A DNA stretch of 64,000 nt from Effrenium voratum. Lineage: Eukaryota; Sar; Dinophyceae; Suessiales; Symbiodiniaceae. Below the pieces are notes generated by a model. That model was not told the DNA's origin. It made no database searches and worked only from the letters and a program-made list of their open reading frames with translations. Shown in pieces: positions 39,030 through 49,300 of the stretch (position 1 is the first letter of the stretch; each line of letters begins with the position of its first letter). The stretch is taken from contig CAUJNA010003289.1 in the NCBI GenBank assembly GCA_963377175.1, positions 315,923 through 379,922 on the forward strand, written 5' to 3'. The translations under genes and the position numbers were made by a program.

Positions 39030-39127
39030 CTCACCACTTGTGGAAGTCGCAGGTGGATGCCATGGAGGAGGACGACAATGTGACCGGCTTCACCGCTCGG
39101 GGCCAAAGGCCAAAGGCGATTCCGGGC
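39030..39127 (+). CDS. Probable exon abutting an R4 repeat
   Basis: Starts right after the R4 AG: HHLWKSQVDAMEEDDNVTGF then TARGQRPKAIPG, ending 'ggc/gtgaag'. Strong G/C third positions. 'cttcaaaccaagagggtcca' follows twice in tandem (39190-39242). Unrecognised. Confidence 0.53.
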
Positions 39128-40009
39128 GTGAAGGAAGCTCTGGCTTTTTTTAAACTGGGACCCTGAAAATGGTTCCTTTGGATTCCGGACTCTTCAAACC
39201 AAGAGGGTCCATTCCGGACTCTTCAAACCAAGAGGGTCCATCTTGAGAAACACCAATCATGAAAGGAGGCGTCCCGAAGGGATCAGGGGCTCGGCTTCTC
39301 CCGGTGGCTTTCCAGGTTCACCTTCGGCGAAAGCCGGAGCCCAGATAGGTGTCACTTCGAGGGACCTTGAAGCAGGATGGAGTCCACAAAAGTCGTCAAG
39401 TGGGGGGCCGCCAGTGATTGGCCCAATCATTGATTGGTGTGATTTTGGCTTGGCATTTTTGCCGGTTGTTTAAAAGGGCACATAAAAAAGCCCGTGTGAC
39501 TACACTTCAAACGTTTTGTTTCCAAACATACTCCAAAGGAATGGGTGGCTGTGTTGGGTGGCTGTGTGGCAACTGTTCGATTTTTCCAGACCCCGTGTTT
39601 AACACCATGAAATTGCAACAGTACAAACAAGAACCGGCCGGGTTTTGGGCGAGCAATTGAGCAACTGCATGGGTCCTCTAAAATGGTTGGTGTCCTCTTG
39701 GTTGCCCTTCAACTAACCAGAAGGGGGTCCCTTTAACTAGCAACCATGTGGCAAAACCCTGAAACAAGCTTAAATGTGGCTTTTTGGTTCTGTTTTGCAC
39801 TTGGCAAACAGCACTGCCCACACAATCATCACGGCAACATTCAAGATTTCATTTCGAAACTGGCATGATGCGCCTTTTCGAAGAAGTTGAAAGAAGTCCC
39901 AAAAAGACGGAGAAGCAAACAATGGGGGGGGAAGAGAAGTCGCAAAAAAAATAAAAATAATCCGCAGCCTTTGGGTTGAACTCCACGGAGAACTCAGATC
40001 CCTCGTGGA

Positions 40010-40249
40010 TTGGACTGGAGAGCTGAGGTCTCGGGCCCCCTGACCATCCAGGGCGCCGGGCGCCGAGCCGTTTTTTTGTTTTTCTCGGCCGTGCGGTTGG
40101 CCGGCGCGGGGAGGGCGGTGGCGCATGATTTGGGTCTTATCTTGGCCCCCGCTCCAGTTGTCGAGAAAGATCAGTTCCACACTCGTCTCGTCTCTTGCCA
40201 TTGTGATCTCGGCCCATGCAGCGCCCAGATGGAGCCATCTGCCACATAG
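40010..40249 (+). CDS. ORF of 79 aa, uncertain
   Basis: MDWRAEVSGPLTIQGAGRRA then LAGAGRAVAHDLGLILAPAP and VVEKDQFHTRLVSC to a stop. A T7 run splits it. The segment after 40090 is the more natural part. 40250-40560 has a further open + frame without recognisable motif, and 39250-40000 nothing clear. Confidence 0.33.
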   Translation: MDWRAEVSGPLTIQGAGRRAVFLFFSAVRLAGAGRAVAHDLGLILAPAPVVEKDQFHTRLVSCHCDLGPCSAQMEPSAT

Positions 40250-41005
40250 TAGCGGATGTTGATGACGCTATGCTTGCATCACGTGCCTTTTCCACCTGTG
40301 TGAGTGTTTTTTATTTTCTTTTTGCGGATACCCGTTGTTTTGGGGTTGGTCTAATGATATCATATCATGGGAGACACCGTTCACCCTGGTGCACGGTGCT
40401 GCCAATTTTCACACCTGGGTGTCTATGTGGGGTTGTTGAGGACTTCTTGGGCCAAAGCGGAGCTGGCCATGGCTACAATCCCATGCGTGACGGATGGCGG
40501 GGGTTGCACGGCGGATGCTCCTTCCGTGTATCCTCATGTTTTGCCTCTAGAAAAGTAACTGGAGTCAGAATTGTTTGATCATTTTGCATCACTATATTTC
40601 TCAATGTTAAGATTTCACTGTTTCACTTAACGACCATTAAGAAACAAAAACTACCTGAATCGGCTCAACATGACAGGGGTTGAGCCGGAAGCAGACAGGA
40701 GAGGCTGCGATCAACTGCGAAAGGGTTCTCGGTTGCTACTTTCTCCGTGATGGGCATGTCAGGTGCATGGAGGCTGGTGGGTTCAGGTTTCAGACATTTG
40801 CGGGGGGGCCTTTTCATCGTTAGTTTTCATCGTTAGTCGTACTGGATTTGCGCGGGGCAATTTTTTTTCCAAATGAAGGAAGCACCAATCAAAGCTGCTC
40901 GAACACGCCGAGGTAAGCCCCGGAGAGGCTGAAGTGCCGTTGCCGCCGCCTTCAGGCGACTCACAAGGCTCCAGGCCGGCAGTTGGCAGATGCCAGTTCA
41001 AAGGC

Positions 41006-41018
41006 GCCATTTTGGCTC
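41006..41018 (+). other. 13-base match to the dinoflagellate spliced leader, possible relic
   Basis: GCCATTTTGGCTC is identical to an internal part of the conserved 22-base dinoflagellate spliced leader. The bases on both sides do not match. Relic leaders occur upstream of retroposed dinoflagellate genes, but they usually keep the 3' end, which is missing here. It may be chance. Confidence 0.25.
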
Positions 41019-41526
41019 TCCAGACCTGCGTTTGCTATTAGGTAACTGGTGAGGTTCCTCTTGGTTCATCTTTAACAACACGAAAACTAACAGGCAAAGA
41101 CTTGACAAAATGGAAAAACAAAAAAACACTAGCTTGTGAGCTTGGAGCAGTCAATGTTTACACTGTAGATAGGGAAACCAAATGGGCCAGCTGGGACCGT
41201 CAAATAGATTGTATCACTCACCAAAATCCAAGGGAACGCTCGCAAAATGTTGACCGCGGCATTTGTCTTGCAAAAAGAAAGTCCGCTTCGGACTACGGGG
41301 CGCTAGGAAGAGTAGCAATATAAACATCTGCCCATGGTTTTTTGATTCAAGCTGTTTGCACCCTCGTGCGGTACAAGTTTGATTCCTTTTCAACTCTTCC
41401 TGGCATGGATCCACAAATGGAGCATGCAGCCTCTACTCGAGGGGGGGCCTTGCTGAGGGAACCTACCCTTGGCCTTGAGGGTGTGTGGCAGGGCTGTGAG
41501 ACAATAGTCCGTTCGCCTTTTTGTAG

Positions 41527-41599
41527 GAAGACGACTGGGCATGGGGACACTCAACGAACTGCCAGAAAGTGGAGATTGCTAAGCCCAATAAGTACCCGG
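41527..41599 (+). CDS. Probable exon with strong splice signals
   Basis: Acceptor 'ccgttcgcctttttgtag' ends at 41526. The frame reads EDDWAWGHSTNCQKVEIAKP and NKYP, ending 'ccgg/gtgctt'. An upstream frame (41405-41500: MDPQMEHAASTRGGALLREP) may be the preceding exon. Unrecognised. Confidence 0.5.
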
Positions 41600-41802
41600 G
41601 TGCTTTGTTTGGTTTGACCTTAACCCTTTAAACCTTTTCGAAATTGGCAGTTCATTCCCACCCTAGCAACATGTTCAGCGCTTTGCAGGTCTTTGGACCA
41701 TGATGTCATTTTATGGCTGGTGTTTTTGGTAGAGCCGAGCCAGCCTTAGATGTTTTGGCAGCCGGAGTTCCATGGATCCCGCGCATGAGTTCTGTTGTCC
41801 AG

Positions 41803-42058
41803 GGCGCCCAAGTCCCATGACTTGGAGAGGCTGTTTCTCTCCGTGCCCACGGCCCTTTTCGTCTTGGCCCCTGGCGAAAAAAAACTCCGCCCTGATCCAT
41901 GGGGTCCTATGGTTGTCAAGTGCCCCCACTCACTTTCTGAGTTCATTGGCCATTTTAGGGGGAAGAAAAACACAAGTTTTGCACTTTTCCTGTGGCCAAT
42001 CAACTTAAGAAGTGAGCCCAAGGACCCCCCAATCCCAGAGCTAATAGCCAAGGACTAG
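41803..42058 (+). CDS. Two-exon gene end split by the R1 element
   Basis: Exon 1 (41803-41911) follows 'gagttctgttgtccag' and reads APKSHDLERLFLSVPTALFV, LAPGEKKLRPDPWGPM. If the donor is 'atg/gttgtc', exon 2 (42017-42058) continues in phase 0: PKDPPIPELIAKD and stop. A second GT at 41920 gives another phase. The minus strand carries a 101-codon ORF judged a shadow. Confidence 0.47.
41929..42016 (+). mobile_element. Family R1 element with clear TIRs
   Basis: Left CTCACTTTCTGAGTTCATTG plus GCCA, right TGGCCAATCAACTTAAGAAG plus TGAG: 24-base inverted repeats with about 4 mismatches around a 40-base core ('ttttagggggaagaaaaaca'). The right end supplies AG next to the coding frame at 42017. Confidence 0.66.
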
Positions 42059-42601
42059 GGGACTAGGGGAGGGTGGGGTTCCTTTTGGGTGCCGTTGTTG
42101 GACTTGACCATAGCAGCTCATGGAGGAACCCCCAAAAAGTCGGTTCTCTTTTTGTTTGGTTTAATTTTAGGAACAAGTTCCACTCTCACAAACAAATATG
42201 GAATCTGCACGGCGGTTTAAGGGGACCCCGTTGCACGCCCCAGGTTCTATGTCGGAAACCCCGGGAAGGTAACCTTAGAACCACACTCCAAGAAAGGAAC
42301 CCTGACACGGCCACTCTTCTAAGCCTCGCTTACGATCAATAAGGTGAACTGGGGATACATGACAGTTTGGTCACAACCGTGGTTTAAAAATCGGCGAATT
42401 GGTCACCTTCTTTGCTTGCCACGAGGGGAACTACTCCTACTTCTAGCCTGCCATCAGGGCTTGCGATCCAATCCGGGCCCAGGCAGGACAACCCCTGGCT
42501 CAGCGAGAATCCTTGGGTGCGACCGCCTGCAGCGCGTTGGGTTCTCCGTTCCTTTCAGCAGCGCCAGCGTTTTTTCTGTTGTTATTTATGATTATTAATG
42601 A

Positions 42602-43020
42602 CAAATTGCATACGCTGCGCGTTGCTCGCCTCGGCCCAGCCGAGCGCGCAGCGTCTGTGGTTCGACTGCAAGCAGCTGGTCAAGTGGCGATTCAGGCATG
42701 GACAGGTTCTGGCGTCGTTGGACCAATTGATGTCATGGGCCCGCAGGAATCCCCGAGGCAAGGGCAAGGCGACGCACAGGACCAGGAGTGAGTCGTGGAG
42801 CCAGCAGACAGGGCGGGCTGGGCTGGGCCTTGCGGGCCGGGATGTTGCTGGGCCTGAGGGCTGGGCCCAGACATGTGCCGCTGGTTGAGACAAGGCTGGC
42901 TTGTGTGAGGCGTCCCACGCTTGGGTGGGTTGCTGGTTGGGCCTGGGTCTGGTCGGGCAAGTCTCAATAGCGGGACACGTCAGACAGTCCTGGCCGCAGG
43001 AGGTCATGATTTTCGGGACC
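42602..43020. repeat. Dispersed GC-rich repeat, copy 2, with palindrome
   Basis: 42612-42653 forms a near-perfect nested hairpin (GCTGCGCG / CGCGCAGC outside, CTCGGC / GCCGAG inside). 'gacacgtcagacagtcctgg' at 42974 matches 5145. A coding-like frame on + (about 42667-42840: CKQLVKWRFRHGQVLASLDQ, LMSWARRNPRGKGKAT) lies between the two shared ends, so the repeat may carry or flank an exon. Confidence 0.58.
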
Positions 43021-43158
43021 AAAAGACGGAAGATTCCCTTTTTTGCAAGCGCTGCTTTTCCCCATCTCCAACCGCTTAATAAGCTCAGTCATGGCTGGGC
43101 TGTCCCAGTTTTTGAATTTTGCTTTCGGACGATTGGTGCGGGGAGAAGACATGTGCAG

Positions 43159-43300
43159 CTGTTTGTGTTTGACATGGCTTCCTTCAGAAAGAAGGTCTTG
43201 TTGGTGTCAAACATCGCCGTTTTTCCGGGATATTCCACTCAGGACATCACTTGCCGCGGGCTTGATTCCCTCGTTCGTGGGATACATGGGAGTTACTTAG
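43159..43300 (+). CDS. Glutathione-peroxidase-like exon lacking the catalytic Cys/Sec
   Basis: After 'gacatgtgcag' the frame reads LFVFDMASFRKKVLLVSNIA, then VFPGYSTQDITCRGLDSLV. It aligns with the GPx core (KVLLxxNxAxxCGxTxxxYT...L), including N, A and G in place and D-x-T after. The residue at the peroxidatic Cys/Sec position is Pro (CCG), and two residues are inserted before the GLDSL helix. If this is a GPx descendant it would not be a normal peroxidase. The end is near 43296; the upstream part is missing. Confidence 0.45.
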
Positions 43301-43467
43301 TTGCTAGTTGATGTTGCTGGAATAGGTTGAATACGGGGATGAACCTTCCATCCACACCATTTAAGTATCTCGAGTGGTTCATCAATGGTGATTCTTATAT
43401 TCCCCATAATCTTAAGTCTGTCAAGAAGCACCAGGATGCTCGACCATGTGCCGGGTATGTGCACCTG

Positions 43468-43705
43468 ATATATATATATATATATATATCATATATATAT
43501 ATAATATATACATATATATATATTATGTGTATATATATATATATATATTATGTATATATATACATATATCCGCATGCTCACCTGGAGATACTTGTTTACA
43601 AGGATCATGGCTATGAAAACGACAAACACAGGTAGTGCGCGTCATATATATCTATATATAGATATATGTGTATGTATATATATATATATATATATATATG
43701 TATGA
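43468..43705. repeat. TA/TG dinucleotide tracts
   Basis: (TA)n with interspersed TG at 43468-43572 and again at 43643-43702, separated by 70 bases of unique sequence. Similar short TA tracts lie at 57751-57785 and 58195-58260. 43710-44120 has no clear exon. Confidence 0.93.
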
Positions 43706-44126
43706 AGGGTAAACACCAAGGGTGCTTGACACGTTTTATTGTTTTCTGTGATTTCCCACTTGAAGGGGCCGGCGCCAGCGCTTCTGACGGCTTCAGGATG
43801 CGCATCCTGAGCTTTTTAGGGCTGGCGTGTCGCCCTTTTTGGGAAGAGAGACCGAAAGGAACATCCATCGTTCAGGTAGCCGTCTAGTTGGTGGTTTGGA
43901 TTGGTTTGGGAAGCTGAGTTTGTGGAGTCCCTCTACTACTTCACGAAAAGCTAGTGGACCTAAGGGGCCGCGAGTAGCAAGCAGTGCTTGCGTGCCCTAT
44001 GCACAAGTCCCTAGAACTACGCCAGAAACCTCAACCAAGGCCAACAATTGTCGGCCGTGGCGATTTTCCCTTGGTCCATCTTGCATCTCCCCACACCCGT
44101 GTTTGACATTTGTGGGTTTCCCTTAG

Positions 44127-44266
44127 GCCCCAGCCCGAGCTTGACCCCGCAACCCGCAAGCACCCGCCCAAACGTCACCGATGTCGAGCTCCACGCCGAA
44201 GCGCCGGAAGCTGCCGTGGGCAAGAGGCGAGATCTGACAAAGCTCCACGGCCAGCCGTGCAGGGGA
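44127..44266 (+). CDS. Probable exon with strong acceptor and codon bias
   Basis: Acceptor 'tttgtgggtttcccttag' ends at 44126. The frame reads PSPSLTPQPASTRPNVTDVE and LHAEAPEAAVGKRRDLTKLH then GQPCRG. A GT at 44267 is the likely donor. A Pro/Ser-rich start passes to a charged helix. Unrecognised. 44270-44900 shows an open + frame (44656 on) with no domain. Confidence 0.57.
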
Positions 44267-44919
44267 GTCTTTTTGCCACCTTTGGTGGAAAAATGATCGA
44301 CCCCCTTGTAGTGACAAAAGGTGGCAACAAGACCAGCCTGTGGCCGGTTCCGAAAACCCAACTTATTTTGGTCCGAAGCCCGGCAAAAATCAAGTGGGTT
44401 CCTCTTTTCTGTGGCAACCGGAGGTCTGTTTGTTGTTGTGCTGGCACTTGTTTTGGCTTAGTTGGGAAGTAAGGGTTGAAGGATTGAAACTGGCTGACCT
44501 GTTGATTGTTGACCTTACCTGAATCAAAACCGGACCACGTTTTTCTCCAAACAGTTTTATACTTTGAGGATCAAAAAACAATGTTTGTTCTTTGTTGCGA
44601 GTTAGTACATGTCTGCTTTGGCACTGCTTTGAAGGAAAAGTGAAAGGGACGCTGGATGCCGTGCTGGGGGTTCCCGTTTGGAGACATCCCGGCAGAGAGT
44701 CCCTTCAAGAAATCGATCTGCCAGGTATCTACCCCACAGGAGCCGCTTGGAGGTTCTGTGGAACCCTGGCTGTCTGGATTCTATCCGACCATTCCGGTAC
44801 GGAAGACCATTCTCGGACGAGAAGTCAAGGTTCTGTGCCAATCCACGGACCCTTTTCCAACCATGTATTTTGACTCTTGTCCAAAAACAGGCAGGAGAGA
44901 GGCTCCCAGCTGCATGCAG

Positions 44920-44996
44920 GCGGCGATGCGCCACCACCAGTGGCGGAAAAGGCGCCCGCGGCGCCAGAAAAAGCGGCAAGGCTGGAAACGGCGAGA
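44920..44996 (+). CDS. Possible exon, Ala/Pro-rich
   Basis: After 'gctgcatgcag' the frame reads GDAPPPVAEKAPAAPEKAAR and LETAR, ending near 'gcgaga/gtccgc'. Low complexity limits confidence. 45000-45890 is mostly T-rich and repeat-like, with no chosen gene. Confidence 0.42.
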
Positions 44997-45928
44997 GTCC
45001 GCTTTGCGTCTTGCTTTCTGTGTGTGTGTGTGTGTTCCCTTCTTGACTTTGTTTGGCATTTGTTTAGGTATTTGTTGTGCTTCCCTTAGCATGTTGCCGT
45101 TGGGCCTATTAGGTCTGTTCAGGATGCCTAGTTTTTGTTTGTTGTCTCGCCTTTGCCGAATTTTGAGTTTGGTATCCACGTATTTCGCAGATGCTTTTGT
45201 TGCTCTGCGTTGAGGAATCGGCACACTGTAAAGGTGCTTCGGGCAAGTTGTCTTACATTTGTTGAAACATCGCCCAGCGCCATTGAGTGCCTAGCCCACC
45301 ACTATTAGTAGGTGTCAAAATCGGGGGACTCGCAAAATGCACTTTTTCGCTTTGAGGTTTGCCGACCAATTGGAGAATCTGGAGGGAAAATGCACGGGAA
45401 GTACGCCCAATTGGAGGTGGTGAACACATTTCCTCCAGATTCGGGGGATCCTCATTCTGGAGCTCTCCCCAGGGTGCCATGCATTCTGAAAATTCGGGGG
45501 ACACGCGTCCAGAGTCGGATAGATGGCCATGTGGATGGTTTCGAGTCGGAAAGCAACAATCCATGCCACTGTTTTGAGTCAGTCAGCATTTGCGCAACTT
45601 GTCTTGGGTTTGGCAGAAATTTGTCACCACATGCCACAGCCCAAAGGGGAGAGGTTTGATGCACATTCGCCAGCAGCTGCTCTTCTTGCTCCTTGGGTTG
45701 GATACCTTTCTTCAGGTCTTAGCCGTCAGCTCAGTCTTGCCACTTGAGCCGGGAAAACGGAAAAACAACTAAAACAAACTAAAACAAAAAAAACAACGGA
45801 AAAAAAAGCCCTTGGGTACTTCGGGCTCTTGATCTGTGCACAAGCTCCAGGCCCCAGAAAGACGGCCATAGAGGAAGAGCTTCGTAGGGGCTGATGTTGA
45901 CGAAGCTTCTGTGCTCCTGTCGATGTGG

Positions 45929-46046
45929 CTCAGTTGCCCAAAGCGAATCGACCTGTTGACCTTTTGGTTTCTTCTTTTTGGTCTAGTTTTAGTCATGGCC
46001 CCAAAAGGTGATCACCTTTTATTTCTGGGTCCTTTGGGCAAGTGAG
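45929..46046 (+). mobile_element. Family R5 introner-like element
   Basis: Left CTCAGTTGCCCAAAG, right CTTTGGGCAAGTGAG: 15-base inverted repeats with one mismatch. The core matches 25129-25248. The final AG is directly followed by a strong coding frame at 46047. Confidence 0.7.
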
Positions 46047-46309
46047 TTGGAGGATGCCCGATGTGCCAGCGGCCACTGCCAGTGCAGTAGCGCCTTGGCG
46101 AGGAGTCGAAGGTTCCGTTGCCCGCATATTCGCCGGTTGGCTACGAAGTTTAAGAGTTGGACCCCCTCAACAGTGGCTTGTGGACATAAATATCCCCAGC
46201 TAGATGCTGTCCACCAAAGCGCCCCCAGTTAAGCATCGTACACGACTTTGCAGTGTGGTTGCCCGTAGGGCATTGTGATATCTGGGGTGGAGTGAAGTGC
46301 TGGTGAAGT
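46047..46309 (+). CDS. Exon lying exactly between an R5 and an R6 element, plus last exon
   Basis: Exon (46047-46172): LEDARCASGHCQCSSALARS, RRFRCPHIRRLATKFKSWTP, with nearly all third bases G/C. A 47-base intron (46173-46219) follows. The last exon (46220 to about 46309) reads RPQLSIVHDFAVWLPVGHCD and IWGGVKCW, stop. Phase 0 at the internal junction. Cys-rich first part (CxxxxCxC). Unrecognised. The tail runs into the start of the tandem array. Confidence 0.6.
46173..46219 (+). mobile_element. Mini-element R6 acting as a 47-nt intron
   Basis: GTGGCTTGTGGACATAAAT to GCTGTCCACCAAAG. The inner TGTGGACA / TGTCCACC pair forms a short inverted repeat. Same structure as 58956-59000, 38909-38952 and 56304-56348. 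Confidence 0.65.
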
Positions 46310-49300
46310 GCTGGTGAAGTGCTATTTCTCCGCTTCGCTCGGATGAGGACGGAGCGCTGGAGAGCTCGCCGGGCGGCAGAAGGGTGCCGGATGCTAGCAT
46401 GACTGGAGCTGGTCATGCCAGGAGGGGCTGAGAGATGATGAGAGGGAGGGGCTGAGAAGAGGTGAATGGAGCAGAAACATGGACTTGAGATGGTGAGGGG
46501 TGTGGGCCTGCCAAAGAAGCCTTGCTTTTGCAATGTTGCCACGTGCAGTGTAGCTGCCACAGCAGGCCTAGATTGATGTTGTAGCATCCTGAAACACTTG
46601 CCTTGCCAGATCTGCTGCAGACAATTGCTGTGAGTTGCCATGTTTGCGGGTTTGGGTGCTGCGGCGTTTTGGCGTTCTGCTGTGTTGGTCATGAGTCATG
46701 ATGCATGCAGCCTCAGCACGCTGTGCTACGTTATGTTTTTTGCCCCGAGGACGGCCGATACTCCACCAGCCAGCACTGCCAGAAGTGCGCCAGAGTCTTG
46801 ACTGAAAGCCCCGAGAAATCTAAAGGTCCGTTGCCCGCATCGCCTCCGCCCCCACCGCCACCCCGATATTTGCAGTGGGCTGATGAAAGCAGTGCCAGGA
46901 GTCACAACTGCCTCGAACTCTGCATTGCAGGCAACCAGAGGGAAGGCGAGCCTGGTTTGTTGAAGGGCATGAGAGGTTGATGTGTGTCGAGTGAGTCTTT
47001 GAACGACATCCTTAGCCAGCGACCCTCGACAGCTTCTTCACGTCGTTGAAACTGTATGGTCGCACTACTTGCGTTTTGCTCCTCGGATTGTGAGGATGGA
47101 GCGCCGGAGAGCTCGCCGGGCGGCAGCAGGGTGCCGGATGCTGGCATGACTGGAGCTGGTCATGCCAGGAGGGGCTGAGAGATGATGAGAGACGGGGCAA
47201 CAGAGAGAAGAGGGGGGCTGGGAACAGGTGGGAAGGGCTGAGGCGAGGGGGGCGTGGGCTGCCAAAGAAGCCTTTCGTTTGCAATGCTGCCACTTGCAGT
47301 GTAGCTGCCACAAGCAGGCTCAGACTGGTGTTTCACATTCTGAAACGCTGACCTTGCCGAATTTTGTGTTGTGGAGCGACTTACAGTTCACTGAGTGCTT
47401 GACAATTGCTTGGAGTTGCCATGTTTGGATCGTTCTGGAGTTACGGTGTTATGGTCATGAATCATGATGCATCTAGCCTCACTACGCTTTACTACGTTAT
47501 GCTTTTTGCCCCGAGGACGGCCGATACTCGAGCAGCCAGCACTGCCAGAAGTGCGCCAGAGTCTTGACTGAAAGCCCAGAGGAATCCAATGCCCGCATCA
47601 CCTGCGCCCCGCCGCCACCCCCGTTGTTTGTGCAGGGGGCTAATCAAATCAGTGTCATGAGTCACAAATGCCTCCAATTATGCACTGGTTTGTTGAAGGG
47701 CATGAGAGGTTGATGTGTGTCGAGTGAGTCTTTGAACGACATCCTTAGCCAGCGACCCTCGACAGCTTCTTCACGCTGTTGAAACTCTATGGTCGCACTA
47801 CTTGCGTTTTGCTCCTCGGATTGTGAGGATGGAGCGCCAGAGAGCTCGCCGGGCGGCAGAAGGGTGCCGGATGCTGGCATGACTGGAGCTGGTCATGCCA
47901 GGAGGGGCTGAGAGATGATGAGAGACGGGGCGACAGAGGAGAGAAGAGGGGGGCTGGGAAGAGGTGAGGATGGAGCATATGTTTTTTTGCAACTTGCAGT
48001 GTTGCTGCCACAAGCATGCCTAATTAGGCTGATGATGTAGCATCCTGAAACACTGGCCTTGCCAGATCTTTTGGTGCGAAGCGAGTCACTGTTTACTCAG
48101 TGTGTGTTCCAGATAAGTGCTGTAAGTTGCCATGTTTGAGGATTTGGGTGCTGCGGTGTTTTGGCGTTCTGCTGCGTTGGTTAAGAGTCATGATGCATGC
48201 AGCCTCAGCACGCGATACTACGTTTTGCTTTTTGCCCTGAGGACGGCCGATCCTCCAGCAGCCAGCACTGCCACAAGTGCACCAGAGTCTTGACTGACAG
48301 CGCAGACCCCGTTATTTGTGCACTGGGCTAATCAATTAAAGCAGTGTCACGAGTCACAACTACCTAGAAATATGATTTGCGCAACCAGGAGAGCGAGCCT
48401 GGTTTGTTGTGCGGCATATGAGGTTGATGTTTGTTGAGTGAGCCTTTGAACGACGTCCTTAGCCAGCGACCCTGGACTGCTGCTTCACATCTCCAAAAAC
48501 CTCAAGCACTGTGCGATGAGATCAAAAACAGTCGTTAGAGGGCATGGAAGGTGATCGAAAGTTGTTGAATCTATATGGTCGCACTGCTTGCGTTTTGCTG
48601 TGAGGATGGAGCGCCCGAGTGCTGGCCGGGCCGAAGGGTGCCGGATGCTGGCATGCCTGGAGCTGGTCGCACCAGGAGAGGGTGAGAGATGATGAGAGAC
48701 GGGGCAACAGAGAGGGGAGAGGGGCTGGGAAGAGGGGGGAAGGGCTGGGGATGGATCAGAAGATGGTGTTACAACTTGCAGTGTAGATGCCACAAGCAGG
48801 CCTAGACGTTGTAGCATCCTGAAACATTGGCCTTGCCAGATCATGTGTTGTGAATCGACTGTGACTTCACTGTGTGTGCGTTGCGGAGAATTGCTTGGAG
48901 TTGCCATGTTTGGACCGCTCTGGCGTTTTGGCGTTCTGCTGTTTTGGTCATGAGTCATGATGCATGCAGCCTCAGCACGCCGTGCTACGTTATGCTTTTT
49001 GCCCTGAGGACGGCCGATCCTCCAGCAGCCAGCACTGCCAGAAGTGCACCAGAGTCTTGACTGACAGCCCAGAAGAATCTAAAGGTCCGCTGCCCGCATC
49101 ACCTCCGCCCCCACCGCCACCCCGATATTTGCAGTGGGCTGATGAAAGCTGTGTCAGGAGTCACAACTGCCTCCAATTATGCATTGCAGGCAACCAGAGG
49201 GAAAGCGAGCCTGGTTTGTTATGCGGCATGAGAGGTTAATGTGTATTGAACGAGATCCTTAGCCAGCGACCCTCGACTGCTGCTTCACATCTCCAAAAAC

